The position numbers and the translations under genes are program-made. Below are positions 45,265 through 54,320 of a stretch of 64,000 nucleotides of DNA, piece after piece; the first letter of the stretch is position 1; each line of letters opens with the position of its first letter. The notes under the pieces were generated by a model. The model worked only from the letters and a program-made list of their open reading frames with translations, was not told the origin of the DNA and did not search any database. The stretch comes from Gimesia aquarii (GTDB taxonomy: Bacteria > Planctomycetota > Planctomycetia > Planctomycetales > Planctomycetaceae): contig NZ_CP037422.1 in the NCBI RefSeq assembly GCF_007748175.1, positions 4,852,334 to 4,916,333 on the forward strand. The letters are read 5' to 3'.

Positions 45265-46602
45265 ATGAATCATCCTTATGTTGCGATTCCGGAAATTTCG
45301 AACTTACAGTCTGGTAGTGGCTTAGTTCGCATTCCTTATCAGCAGGATGTTCCATTTACGGACCGTGTTCGTGCACTCGTTGATACAACTGAGTTTCGTA
45401 GATTATCGCATATAACCCAGTTGGGGTTTACTGCTCTGGTTTATCCTGGAGCGACGCACACACGTTTTGAGCATGCATTAGGGGTCTATCAAAATTCGTT
45501 ACAGTACCTCTGGCAGTTAGGGAAAGACGCTCGCTTCTCTACTACAATAGATGTACATACCGCGGAGGTTTTGATTGTCGCAGCCTTACTACACGATTTA
45601 GGACATTGGCCTTTTTGTCATTTAATTGAAGATATGTCATTGGAAGGAATTCCCCGGCATGAAATGTTTGCTAGAGAGTTTCTATCTGATCAATATGAAT
45701 TAGCAGGGATTTTGAGAACAGAGTGGGGGATAGAACCCGAGGAGGTTTTAGATATTTTGGTCCCTCAATCAGATACCATAGAAATGCGACTGGTTCGATC
45801 TATTTTATCGGGTCCCATTGATATTGATAAGATGGATTATCTGGACCGTGATAGTTTGCATGCCGGGGTGCCCTATGGTCGTAACTTTGATAAGAATCGC
45901 TTGGTTCATTCATTGATGGTTAATGAAGCTGGCGATGGTTTGGCCATTGGTTCCAAAGGAAAAACTGCAGCAGAGTTAATGGTATTTGCCCGATATGTTA
46001 TGTTTAGCGAAGTCTATTGGCACCATGCGGTCCGCTCCGCTAGCACAATGTTTGCCCGCGCTTTTTATCATCTCTATCAGAAGCTTGATTTGTCTGAGTA
46101 TTTTAAGTTAACAGAAGCGGATTCTATTTCTGTATTACGAGAACAGGCGAAAGGCACATTATGTGAAAGACTAGTTGAAGGTATTTTCAGTACGAAACGC
46201 ATATTGTATAAACGAATTGCTGAATATAGCTATTATGAATCATCTGATGTTTTTGAGTTGATCGCGCATCAACCAGTTTCTTCGTTGGTAATATGGAGCG
46301 AAAACTTATCGAAGCGGCTTTCTCAGCGCTTAAATCAGCCCGTTTCTTCAACCGATATTTTAATTGACGCACCACCCACACATCGTGAAGTCGAATTTAA
46401 TGTTGAGATTTATTCGTCACGTGAAGCGAAATATCAACCTCTGCATATAGTGTCTCCCGTCGTTGATACATTGGCTCAGAAGCAATTTGATGATTTTGTT
46501 AAACGCGTTCGTGTATTTGTTCATCCTCAAATTGCAGAGTATTGTGCGGACATGAGCGATTTCGAAGACCTATTACTCAAATCTGTTCAAGAAACAAATT
46601 GA
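45265..46602 (+). CDS. HD-domain phosphohydrolase, dNTPase/SAMHD1-like
   Basis: 445 residues. The metal-binding HD set is clear: ATHTRFEHALGVY (first His, about residue 75), AALLHDLGHWPFCH (His-Asp, about 115) and the later Asp in SGPIDIDKMDYLDRDS. The start VDTTEFRRLSHITQLGF is typical of the dGTPase/SAMHD1-like branch that hydrolyses dNTPs or other nucleotides. No regulatory domains are evident. It is preceded at 35 bases by a deoxyribosyltransferase-like gene, so a role in deoxynucleotide salvage or pool control is inferred. Confidence 0.82.
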   Translation: MNHPYVAIPEISNLQSGSGLVRIPYQQDVPFTDRVRALVDTTEFRRLSHITQLGFTALVYPGATHTRFEHALGVYQNSLQYLWQLGKDARFSTTIDVHTAEVLIVAALLHDLGHWPFCHLIEDMSLEGIPRHEMFAREFLSDQYELAGILRTEWGIEPEEVLDILVPQSDTIEMRLVRSILSGPIDIDKMDYLDRDSLHAGVPYGRNFDKNRLVHSLMVNEAGDGLAIGSKGKTAAELMVFARYVMFSEVYWHHAVRSASTMFARAFYHLYQKLDLSEYFKLTEADSISVLREQAKGTLCERLVEGIFSTKRILYKRIAEYSYYESSDVFELIAHQPVSSLVIWSENLSKRLSQRLNQPVSSTDILIDAPPTHREVEFNVEIYSSREAKYQPLHIVSPVVDTLAQKQFDDFVKRVRVFVHPQIAEYCADMSDFEDLLLKSVQETN

Positions 46603-46704
46603 TCACGCTTGCAGGATTTGGCTATGATTCGCTTACAGAAATGTTAAAATTATGGGTAATGATGTTCATTTTAAGTCATTTACTAGCAGTGATTGGTTCC
46701 TACT

Positions 46705-47925
46705 ATGGTGCGAATTCGAAAAATTTGTTGTGGGGCATTCCATTTATTCGTTGGGGGAATGTTGCTAACTACTGTTGGTTGTGGTGGTGGAAGCGAACAA
46801 CAAGTACAGCGATCTCCTGTGAAAGAAAAATCTTCTTCGGTTCAAGATCCTAAACTGAAATCTATAGGTTCCAAGCTCAAAAAAAGATTTCAGAAGAAAT
46901 CAGAGCAGCCAGAAATCGAAGGCAATTCGGAAGATATGTTTGAAGTTGTGGATTATGTTCATAACTTTGAAATTCAAAAACCCGAATCAACTAGTCGCTC
47001 TGATGACTTAATCTCAGTTGTGTTACCTGCACAGGGGGATGTCGATTCTTCTACTTTTTTGATTACCGCAAGTGGAAAGCAGGAAGAGCAAGGCGAACCT
47101 GATTCTTCGTTTAAGCTACCCGAAGGATTTTCTGCTATCGCAGAAGCTGGTTATTCATTACAAGGGCTGCCCCATCGAATTCGTTGTGCGCGGGATTATA
47201 GCGAAATGGTGTTGGTCCCTGCTGGAGTTTCGATTCAAGGAATAAATGATGGCGAAAAAAATGCAGAGCCTCAATTCACGATTTACCAGAATGCGTTTTA
47301 CATTGATGTATATGAAGTGACTCTGGAACAATACCGGCGCTGGCGTTCAGAGATGATTGCGCAAAAAGGAAAAATTCCGAGCCCCGCCGGCAATGATCTT
47401 CAACCAGCTCAGTTTCCTGCCCTAGGGATCTCCTATACCGATGCTCTCAACTATGCACGTACTATGGGCAAGCAGTTACCTCTTGAAACTCAGTGGGAAA
47501 AAGCGGCTCGCGGAGAATCCGGTTTCCAATATCCCTGGGGAAATGGGCGTCCGCTCTGGCAGAGAGTACGTAAGCCAGGACAAATTGATGCAGTGGGAAC
47601 ATTTCCTGGTGATCAAAGTCCCTATGGTGTTTTTGATTTGGCCGGTAATGCGCGAGAATGGTGTGAAGATTGGTATTCTAACAATCCTTATCAGGCTGCG
47701 ATTACATTAGCTGATGCGGGAGTCGTAAGAGATTGGACGGGTCCTAAAAGATCTGTGATACCCAGCATGCGGGCAGTAAGAGGAAATCAACAAGCATGGT
47801 ACGTCTGGAAACGCTCGGGAGAAAATATGAGGAAGCCTCCTGCAGATGTTGGGTTTCGTTGTGTTCTGAATCTTCCTGAAGTATCAGCCGATTCCGAAGC
47901 TCCAAAAACTTCTGGCCCATTTTGA
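46705..47925 (+). CDS. lipoprotein with formylglycine-generating-enzyme-like (SUMF1) domain
   Basis: 406 residues from the ATG at 46705; an in-frame TTG at 46693 is another option. The N-terminus is a lipoprotein signal ending LLTTVGC. A charged region (Lys, Glu, Ser-rich, residues 30-140) precedes the FGE-sulfatase domain (about 160-400), recognised by MVLVPAGVSIQGI, FYIDVYEVTLEQYRRW, LPLETQWEKAARGESGFQYPWG, SPYGVFDLAGNAREWCEDWY and VGFRCVLNLP. The paired catalytic cysteines of true formylglycine-generating enzymes, expected in the block after AVRG, are absent, so it is likely a binding protein. Follows the HD gene after 102 bases. Confidence 0.78.
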   Translation: MVRIRKICCGAFHLFVGGMLLTTVGCGGGSEQQVQRSPVKEKSSSVQDPKLKSIGSKLKKRFQKKSEQPEIEGNSEDMFEVVDYVHNFEIQKPESTSRSDDLISVVLPAQGDVDSSTFLITASGKQEEQGEPDSSFKLPEGFSAIAEAGYSLQGLPHRIRCARDYSEMVLVPAGVSIQGINDGEKNAEPQFTIYQNAFYIDVYEVTLEQYRRWRSEMIAQKGKIPSPAGNDLQPAQFPALGISYTDALNYARTMGKQLPLETQWEKAARGESGFQYPWGNGRPLWQRVRKPGQIDAVGTFPGDQSPYGVFDLAGNAREWCEDWYSNNPYQAAITLADAGVVRDWTGPKRSVIPSMRAVRGNQQAWYVWKRSGENMRKPPADVGFRCVLNLPEVSADSEAPKTSGPF

Positions 47926-47964
47926 TTCTCGTTTCCCGAGTGTCTACTCTATTTAGCTGATTGG

Positions 47965-47984
47965 GGAAGCTTTCTGCTGCTTCC
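47965..47984 (+). terminator. weak hairpin after the FGE-like lipoprotein gene
   Basis: GGAAGC and GCTTCC form a 6-bp stem with an eight-base loop, but only a short T stretch follows. It may be a weak terminator. Confidence 0.3.
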
Positions 47985-48068
47985 ATTCAAGTTTCGGTTC
48001 GCTTTGCAAGTCTTCTCAGATTGCCGTTTTCCGCCTGATGACCTCGTAAATTCACACTCCCATGGAAA

Positions 48069-48129
48069 TTGTATGTTGCGGTCGCTCTTGTCATAATATA
48101 CAACAGGGCTAATAATTAGCCTGGCTAAT
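48069..48129 (+). promoter_or_regulatory. promoter and palindromic operator of the marR-efflux operon
   Basis: A -35 TTGTAT at 48069 and a -10 TAATAT at 48094-48099 (19-base spacer) lie just before GGCTAATAATTAGCC (48107-48121), a perfect 7+1+7 palindrome. A third GGCTAAT half-site follows at 48123-48129. The operator overlaps the expected transcription start, the placement used by MarR-family autorepressors, and the marR gene begins at 48165. Confidence 0.65.
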
Positions 48130-48164
48130 GAATGAGGGTTTCTAATCTACCGGAGGAGAAACTG

Positions 48165-48620
48165 ATGCTGCAATACGACTTTGAGGAAAGTATCGGGTAT
48201 TGGATTACGATTACCTCGCATTTTTATCAAGAGGCATTAAATCAGGAATTAATACCTTATGGAATTACATTCCGTCAGTTTCAGGTGATTGGTTGGCTCG
48301 TTTATGAAGGCTCGCTTTCCCAAGTCGAATTGGCCGAGCGTATGATGATCGAGCCACCAACGCTGGTTAGAATCCTGGATCGTATGGAGCGGGATTGCTG
48401 GATCAAACGTGAAAATGATCCCGATGATCGCCGCCGTAAAGTGGTGAAAGTTCTTCCTGAGGCAAAACCCGTTTGGTCGCAGATGGTGGCCTGTTTGAAG
48501 CGGCTCAGAAAAAAGGCGACTCAAGGTATGACACCGGAACAGGTTGAAATCTTGAAGTCGCTATTAATGCAGGTGCAGGAAAATCTCGGAGTGACGACTT
48601 CCGAGTATGAGACTGCATAA
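48165..48620 (+). CDS. MarR-family transcriptional regulator
   Basis: 151 residues from the ATG at 48165, preceded by CGGAGGAG; an ATG at 48132 lies before that site. The winged-helix block LSQVELAERMMIEPPTLVRILDRMERDCWIKRENDPDDRRRKVVKV is typical, with the DDRR wing motif. It should bind the palindrome at 48107-48129 and repress its own gene and the efflux genes behind it until a toxic ligand binds. The adaptor gene follows after 60 bases. Confidence 0.88.
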   Translation: MLQYDFEESIGYWITITSHFYQEALNQELIPYGITFRQFQVIGWLVYEGSLSQVELAERMMIEPPTLVRILDRMERDCWIKRENDPDDRRRKVVKVLPEAKPVWSQMVACLKRLRKKATQGMTPEQVEILKSLLMQVQENLGVTTSEYETA

Positions 48621-48680
48621 ATAAGAAGAAATCAGATTTATAAACGATAGATAATACTTAATATAATATTGAGGGGATTT

Positions 48681-49976
48681 ATGAGATTAGCAACCAGCCT
48701 CGTTGCCTTTTTTTTGTTATGTTTTTTGTTTTCTGAACAACTGCTTGCTCAACGTGGTCCCGCCGCGGTAGCCGTTGCTGAAATTGTGGAGCAGAAAATT
48801 GCATCAGGACAAACCTTTGTCGGAACTGTGCAGCCGATTAAGAGAAGTATCATCGGAAGTGCCGTCGGTGGACGTGTCTCCGAGTTTCCTGTGAATGAGG
48901 GAGACTATGTGCGCGCCAAACAACCTTTGGCTCAACTCTTGATTAACACTGTCAGTTTAGAAGTAGATGCTGAAAAAGCGGAATTAGAACTTCGCAAACA
49001 TGAGCTGACTGAGTTAGAAAATGGTTCCCGACCAGATGAAATAAAAAGAACCAAAGCGCTCATGATGGCTGCCAAGGCTGGTAGCGAATATCAGCAAAAA
49101 CGACGTAAACGTCTGGAATCTCTTTATTCTAGAAAAGCAGTGAATGATGATGATATTCAACAGGTTGTCTCAGAGTCAATTCGTGCTGAGCAATTATTTC
49201 AGGAAGCGACGGCAGCTTATGAACTCGCAGTGAAAGGGCCTCGAAAAGAGAAAATTGCTCAGGCGCGATCTCGTGTTGCTATCCAGCAGGCCCTGGTTGA
49301 TAAACTTGAAAGTCAGGTCGTAAAGCACACCATTATCTCCCCGTTTAATGGGTACGTTGTTGCCGAACATACGGAAGTCGGTCAATGGGTTAACTCGGGT
49401 GAGCTTGTTGCCGAAGTGATTGCATTAGATGAAGTGGATGTCAGTGTTCAAGTACTTGAGAACCATGTGCCACATGTTCGATTGGGAATGGATGTTCGTG
49501 TAGAAGTTCCTGCTATTCCAGAAGAAGTATTTATAGGTAAGGTAGCCATGGTCATCCCGCAGGCAGATGTGCGATCTCGTACGTTTCCAGTTAAAGTTCG
49601 GATCAAAAATACAATTACTAAGAATGGACCGATCCTCAAATCGGGAATGTTAGCCCGCGCTGTGCTACCTACAGGTTCGGCTCAAACTGCCTTACTGGTT
49701 TCCAAGGATGCTTTGGTTTTAGGAGGTCCTCGTCCCATGATTTTTGTCGTCGAGCCCAATAAAGAAAATCAAAAACTGGGTAAAGCACGTGCTGTTCCCG
49801 TCCAAGTTGGTGTAGCTCAAGGTCGGTTAATTCAAGTGAAGGGTGACTTAAAACGTGGGGCGTTTGTTGTCATACGCGGCAATGAACGCTTAAGACCAGA
49901 GCAGGATGTTGTAATAGCTGAAGTCTTATCTCCCGATGCGGAACCAAAAGCCAAGGCCATGAAGTCGGAGGGTTAA
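48681..49976 (+). CDS. RND efflux periplasmic adaptor (HlyD/MFP family)
   Basis: 431 residues from the ATG at 48681 with GAGGGG upstream. Signal peptide cut near LLA-Q (residue 24). The lipoyl-like half-motifs VGTVQPIKRSIIGSAVGGRV and ISPFNGYVVAEHTEVGQWV flank a long helical hairpin (about residues 95-200, Glu/Lys/Ala-rich), with a beta-barrel domain after it. It would join the inner-membrane RND pump to an outer-membrane channel. No TolC-like gene is nearby. Its gene lies between marR and the pump gene, 12 bases from the latter. Confidence 0.88.
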   Translation: MRLATSLVAFFLLCFLFSEQLLAQRGPAAVAVAEIVEQKIASGQTFVGTVQPIKRSIIGSAVGGRVSEFPVNEGDYVRAKQPLAQLLINTVSLEVDAEKAELELRKHELTELENGSRPDEIKRTKALMMAAKAGSEYQQKRRKRLESLYSRKAVNDDDIQQVVSESIRAEQLFQEATAAYELAVKGPRKEKIAQARSRVAIQQALVDKLESQVVKHTIISPFNGYVVAEHTEVGQWVNSGELVAEVIALDEVDVSVQVLENHVPHVRLGMDVRVEVPAIPEEVFIGKVAMVIPQADVRSRTFPVKVRIKNTITKNGPILKSGMLARAVLPTGSAQTALLVSKDALVLGGPRPMIFVVEPNKENQKLGKARAVPVQVGVAQGRLIQVKGDLKRGAFVVIRGNERLRPEQDVVIAEVLSPDAEPKAKAMKSEG

Positions 49977-49988
49977 AGAGGGTTTTCA

Positions 49989-52900
49989 ATGAATTTGATT
50001 CACGCCATTGTACATAATCCTGTCAAGGTAACTGTCGGAGTATTGATGACGGTCTTATTCGGTCTGGTTGCATTAATTCGAATGCCGATGCAACTGACGC
50101 CAGAGGTGCAAAGACCCACTATTACCGTAGAGACACGTTGGCCTGGCGCCAGCCCTCAGGAAGTTGAACGAGAAATTGTTCTAGAGCAGGAAGAACAACT
50201 CAAAAGTGTGGAGGGAATCACAAAACTGAGTTCAGAAAGTGCGGATTCTAAAGGATCAATCACACTTGAGTTTCTGGTCGGCACGAATATGGATGAGGCA
50301 TTACTGAAGGTGAATTCTCGTTTGCAGCAGGTACCAGAATATCCAGAAGATGCAGACCAACCCATTATCAGTACTTCGAACGCTGCAGATCGTCCGATTG
50401 CCTGGTTTATTCTTAGTAGTCGTTTACCATCAGATGAAAAATTAGTTGAATTTCAAAAATCACATCCTGAGATTAAGGAAGAATTGGAAGTCATTCGCAC
50501 TACTCCTAACCCTGGTTTAGCGATGCTGCGATTGAGGCTATTAGCCGAAGAACATCCCGAAGTCAGAGGCGGATTATTACCCTCTCGAGATTTGGAAGTC
50601 ACAAAATTGCGTCGCTTTGCTGAAGATGAAATTGAAGCGCGGTTTGAACGAGTCTCGGGAGTTTCTCAGTCCAATGTATTAGGTGGTCTGGAAGATGAAC
50701 TTCAGGTAGTAGTAGATTCAGAACAATTGGCAGCGCGGCAATTAACGATTTCAGATGTTCGTGCTGTGCTACGAGGACAAAATGCGGATACCTCAGCAGG
50801 GGATTTCTGGGAGGGAAAACGGCGATGGGTTGTTCGGACGATTGGTCAGTTCCGTGATGTAGAAGAAGTTGAAAATCAGTTGCTGGCGATTCGCGATGGT
50901 GCTCCCGTTTATGTGAGAGATGTTGCAGAAGTCCGCTTGGGATATAAAAAACCGGCTGGTCTTGTGCGGCGGTTTGGTGAATCCAGTATCGCAATTAACT
51001 GCGTCCGCGAAACCGGAGCCAATGTTTTGGATATCATGGATGGTTTGCGAGCAGCTACGAAAGACCTCGATGAAAACATTCTAAAGCCACGCGGTTTACA
51101 GCTCGTTCAAGTTTATGATGAAACGGATTATATTTATTCCTCTATCGATTTGGTACAGAATAACATTTTCATCGGCGGGGCATTAACTATGATTGTGTTG
51201 ATGTCTTTTCTGCATTTGGGTGTCCGGACTCTACTGTTCGTGCCATTTATTCTTCTCACAGCGGTCGCTGCGATGTTCATCTCTCCCTGGTTCTTTGTGA
51301 TCAGTTTAGCATTGATTGTGGGAGCGGGGTTCTGGTTTGCCCGTGGGGCTTTGGTGGTTGGGTTGGCAATTCCAACAAGTATCATTGGCACATTTCTGAT
51401 TCTGGGAGCATTGGGACGTTCTTTGAACGTCATCAGTCTAGCTGGGTTGGCATTTGCTGTTGGGATGTTGGTTGATAATGCCGTGGTAGTTTTGGAAAAT
51501 ATTTTCCGCAGATATTCTTTGGGAGAATCCCCATTCCGGGCTGCCATTAAAGGGACTCAAGAAGTTTGGGGCGCAGTTCTTGCATCAACACTGACAACCA
51601 TTGCAGTTTTTCTTCCAGTTGTCTTCATACAAGAAGAAGCAGGTCAATTATTTCGAGATATTGCGCTCGCAATCAGTGCTGCCGTCGGTCTTTCATTATT
51701 AGTTTCAATGACGTTGATTTCCACTGCGTCCGCTCGTTTGCTCAAGAAGAGAGAAGGCCAGGAAATTGAAGACGAACACATTTCGCATCGGGATGAGATA
51801 ACGTCTGAAAAACCGAATCCAAAAGGTAAATTACATAAAGTCCTGATTGGACCTATTGAAGCGGGAGGAGCTGCGTTTGTAAAAATGGTTGTGGGAGTGA
51901 ATCACTGGATTCAGCGCGGTTTTATTCGTCGGTTACTTGTTGTTGGCTTACTTGTTGGCGCTGCGGTAGGCATCAGTTGGCAGTTGTGGCCTAAAGTTGA
52001 GTATCTGCCAACAGGGAATCGAAATTTAATTTTCGCCATTTTGCTGCCACCTCCCGGATATAACCTCAACCAGCTGATGGAGTTGGGAGAGACCGTTGAA
52101 AACGATTTGCGACCTTACTGGGATATCGATCCTACCAGTGAGGAAGCCAATAAACTGGATTATCCTGTGATTGGGGATTTCTTTTTTGTTGCACGAGGGC
52201 GTCAGGTCTTTATGGGGATTCGTGCTTATGATTCACAGCGCGTGGGAGAGTTGATTCCTCTAGTCCAAAAGGCAGGTATGAAATTGCCGGGGACATTCGC
52301 AGTCGCTAAACAATCCAGTCTGTTTGAAAGAGGACTTACGGGGGGACGTACTATTGAAGTTGAGATTATTGGCCCTGATTTAAAAAAACTGGTGGGTATG
52401 GGGGGGCAGATTCTGGGACAAGTAAAACAAATCATGCCGGCTGCTCAAGTACGTCCTATTCCCAGCCTTGATCTTTCGAGTCCAGAAATTCATATCCAAC
52501 CCAAACTAGTTCAAGCAGCCGAAATGGGAGTCAGTAGTGCTGATTTGGGATATACGGCGAATGCTTTGATTGATGGTGCTTTTGCTGGAGATTATTATCT
52601 CGGAGGAGATAAAATTGATCTGACGATTGTGGGTAGATCGAAACACGTCCAGAATACGCAAGACGTCAAAGCATTATCGGTGGCGACTCCCATGGGATCA
52701 CTCGTGCCATTAGAAGCCTTAGCAAGCGTGGAAATTACAAGTGGTCCGGAACAAATCAATCACCGAGAGCGTCAGCGTGCGATTACCATTGAAGTGTCAC
52801 CACCAGAAGAGATGGCACTCGAAGATGCCATGGGGCAGATTCAGTCGAAAATTGTACAGCCATTGCGAGAGAACGGACAATTGGTAGGGGGGTATCGCAT

Positions 52901-53549
52901 TATCTTGTCAGGAACCGCTGACAAATTACGGGATACATGGGCTGCACTGGAGTTCAATGTGATGCTTGCTTTATTGATTACTTACCTTTTGATGGCAGCG
53001 TTGTTTGAATCATGGCTCTATCCATTAGTGATTATTTTCAGTGTCCCACTAGGGGCCGTCGGTGGAATCGTAGGACTGAGTATTCTTAATTTGTTTACAC
53101 TCCAGACTCTGGATGTACTCACAATGTTGGGCTTTGTGATTTTAATTGGAACCGTGGTAAATAACCCGATATTAATTATTCACCAATCTTTAAATCACAT
53201 CAAAGAAGACGACATGTCACCCCGTGAAGCAATTTTGGAAAGTATTCGTACCCGAATCAGGCCTATTTTTATGACGACAACAACAACTGTACTAGGGTTA
53301 TTACCGCTGGTTTTATTTCCCGGTTCAGGCAGTGAATTATATCGTGGTTTGGGAAGTGTCGTTCTGGGGGGGCTGATTGTTTCGTCGCTCTTTACACTTG
53401 TACTCGTTCCGACTTTGTTTAGCTTGACAATGGATGCCAAGAAGTGGGGCGTGAATCTCTTGCGGCCAAGTTTAGTGAAACAAAAGAAATCAGATCATTC
53501 GCTGTCAGAAGAAGTAGAATTATCCACTCAGGAAAATGCGACGATTTAA
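49989..53549 (+). CDS. RND efflux transporter permease
   Basis: 1186 residues, longer than the usual 1020-1050. The RND layout is clear: TM1 at the N-terminus, porter domains, TM2-6, a second porter block and TM7-12. The proton-relay Asp is in GMLVDNAVVVLENIFRR (the second Asp of the AcrB pair is Asn here). Two features account for the extra length: an inserted segment near residues 150-210 in the first porter domain, and a hydrophobic insert near 410-452 between TM2 and TM3. It would export drugs, metals or lipids by proton antiport; HAE-type sequence makes hydrophobic compounds more likely. Confidence 0.88.
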   Translation: MNLIHAIVHNPVKVTVGVLMTVLFGLVALIRMPMQLTPEVQRPTITVETRWPGASPQEVEREIVLEQEEQLKSVEGITKLSSESADSKGSITLEFLVGTNMDEALLKVNSRLQQVPEYPEDADQPIISTSNAADRPIAWFILSSRLPSDEKLVEFQKSHPEIKEELEVIRTTPNPGLAMLRLRLLAEEHPEVRGGLLPSRDLEVTKLRRFAEDEIEARFERVSGVSQSNVLGGLEDELQVVVDSEQLAARQLTISDVRAVLRGQNADTSAGDFWEGKRRWVVRTIGQFRDVEEVENQLLAIRDGAPVYVRDVAEVRLGYKKPAGLVRRFGESSIAINCVRETGANVLDIMDGLRAATKDLDENILKPRGLQLVQVYDETDYIYSSIDLVQNNIFIGGALTMIVLMSFLHLGVRTLLFVPFILLTAVAAMFISPWFFVISLALIVGAGFWFARGALVVGLAIPTSIIGTFLILGALGRSLNVISLAGLAFAVGMLVDNAVVVLENIFRRYSLGESPFRAAIKGTQEVWGAVLASTLTTIAVFLPVVFIQEEAGQLFRDIALAISAAVGLSLLVSMTLISTASARLLKKREGQEIEDEHISHRDEITSEKPNPKGKLHKVLIGPIEAGGAAFVKMVVGVNHWIQRGFIRRLLVVGLLVGAAVGISWQLWPKVEYLPTGNRNLIFAILLPPPGYNLNQLMELGETVENDLRPYWDIDPTSEEANKLDYPVIGDFFFVARGRQVFMGIRAYDSQRVGELIPLVQKAGMKLPGTFAVAKQSSLFERGLTGGRTIEVEIIGPDLKKLVGMGGQILGQVKQIMPAAQVRPIPSLDLSSPEIHIQPKLVQAAEMGVSSADLGYTANALIDGAFAGDYYLGGDKIDLTIVGRSKHVQNTQDVKALSVATPMGSLVPLEALASVEITSGPEQINHRERQRAITIEVSPPEEMALEDAMGQIQSKIVQPLRENGQLVGGYRIILSGTADKLRDTWAALEFNVMLALLITYLLMAALFESWLYPLVIIFSVPLGAVGGIVGLSILNLFTLQTLDVLTMLGFVILIGTVVNNPILIIHQSLNHIKEDDMSPREAILESIRTRIRPIFMTTTTTVLGLLPLVLFPGSGSELYRGLGSVVLGGLIVSSLFTLVLVPTLFSLTMDAKKWGVNLLRPSLVKQKKSDHSLSEEVELSTQENATI

Positions 53550-53627
53550 TAGATATTGTTGATCAATATATTTATTGATTGAAGGCAGGCCCACTTCAAG
53601 CTCGGAAATCTCTAATTGATTTTTCGA

Positions 53628-54320
53628 TTAAGAATATTCGATATCAATTCCAAGACGGTATTTTAGTTGATCCAACTCTTCAATCGATTCATCACTGGAT
53701 GAATGCACGTGTTCTGCTTCCGTAATAAATTTTAAATCCGAGATGTGGGGGATATCATACTCATCTAAGATATTTTCGAATTGATCGATTCCCTGCCCGT
53801 ACATGATAAGTAGTTTGTGCTCATCAAATTGAACTTCGAGCGGAATGAGTGGGTTTAGAACTGCAATCCCTGCGCAGCCATCGTTCAGCAGCAAATCTTC
53901 ATAGTCATAGAGCGTACTTTTGAGAACAGGTAAATCCATGTGTTCGCGATACAGGTCCTGGTGTTGATTGTTAGAACCTTCGTGGCTCGTTTCAAGTACA
54001 ACATCAACTTCGGTACCAAGTGGATCAAGCAGGTCGATAAACAGATCAAATAACACTTCTCTTGAAGCAGATGCCATCAGAACCGGAATCTTAATACCAG
54101 TCTCTTTGTCCGTGTAAACATCATGTCGGTAACCAGCTTGAGGTACGACTTCCAGATCGTAAGAAGGACGAATGGCTTCAGTTAGCATGAAGTTGCCATA
54201 CTTGGCGATATTCAAGTGTGTTTCCAATTGATCTTCTGAAAGACTTTCAAAACTACTGCGTACTTTCCCCGCAGAGTTATCCCGGTAGGTCGTCTTCAAG
54301 AATTTTTTTAAGAATCCCAT
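53628..54320 (-). CDS. conserved-looking protein of unknown function
   Basis: 230 residues from the ATG at 54320 with GGGGGAAGA upstream; an earlier start in the same frame (54350) lies before that site. The N-terminus is basic (MGFLKKFLKTTYRDN), then the protein is acidic, with an Asp/Glu-rich C-terminal tail (SSSDESIEELDQLK). No signal peptide, membrane segment or recognisable catalytic motif. Aromatic and Asp/Glu-rich blocks (LYDYEDLLLNDG) give no family clue. Likely cytosolic. Confidence 0.65.
   Translation of the reverse strand: MGFLKKFLKTTYRDNSAGKVRSSFESLSEDQLETHLNIAKYGNFMLTEAIRPSYDLEVVPQAGYRHDVYTDKETGIKIPVLMASASREVLFDLFIDLLDPLGTEVDVVLETSHEGSNNQHQDLYREHMDLPVLKSTLYDYEDLLLNDGCAGIAVLNPLIPLEVQFDEHKLLIMYGQGIDQFENILDEYDIPHISDLKFITEAEHVHSSSDESIEELDQLKYRLGIDIEYS

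Noticed and set aside
44567-46602. Phage-defence interpretation of the deoxyribosyltransferase/HD pair
   Set aside because: No other defence gene, mobile element or repeat is nearby; nucleotide salvage is the simpler reading.
46542-46853. 103-codon frame overlapping the HD and FGE-like genes
   Set aside because: It overlaps two well-supported genes in another frame and has no family signature.
53550-53580. ATATTG/CAATAT hairpin after the RND gene
   Set aside because: Only a 6-bp AT-rich stem without a proper T-run; too weak to call a terminator.
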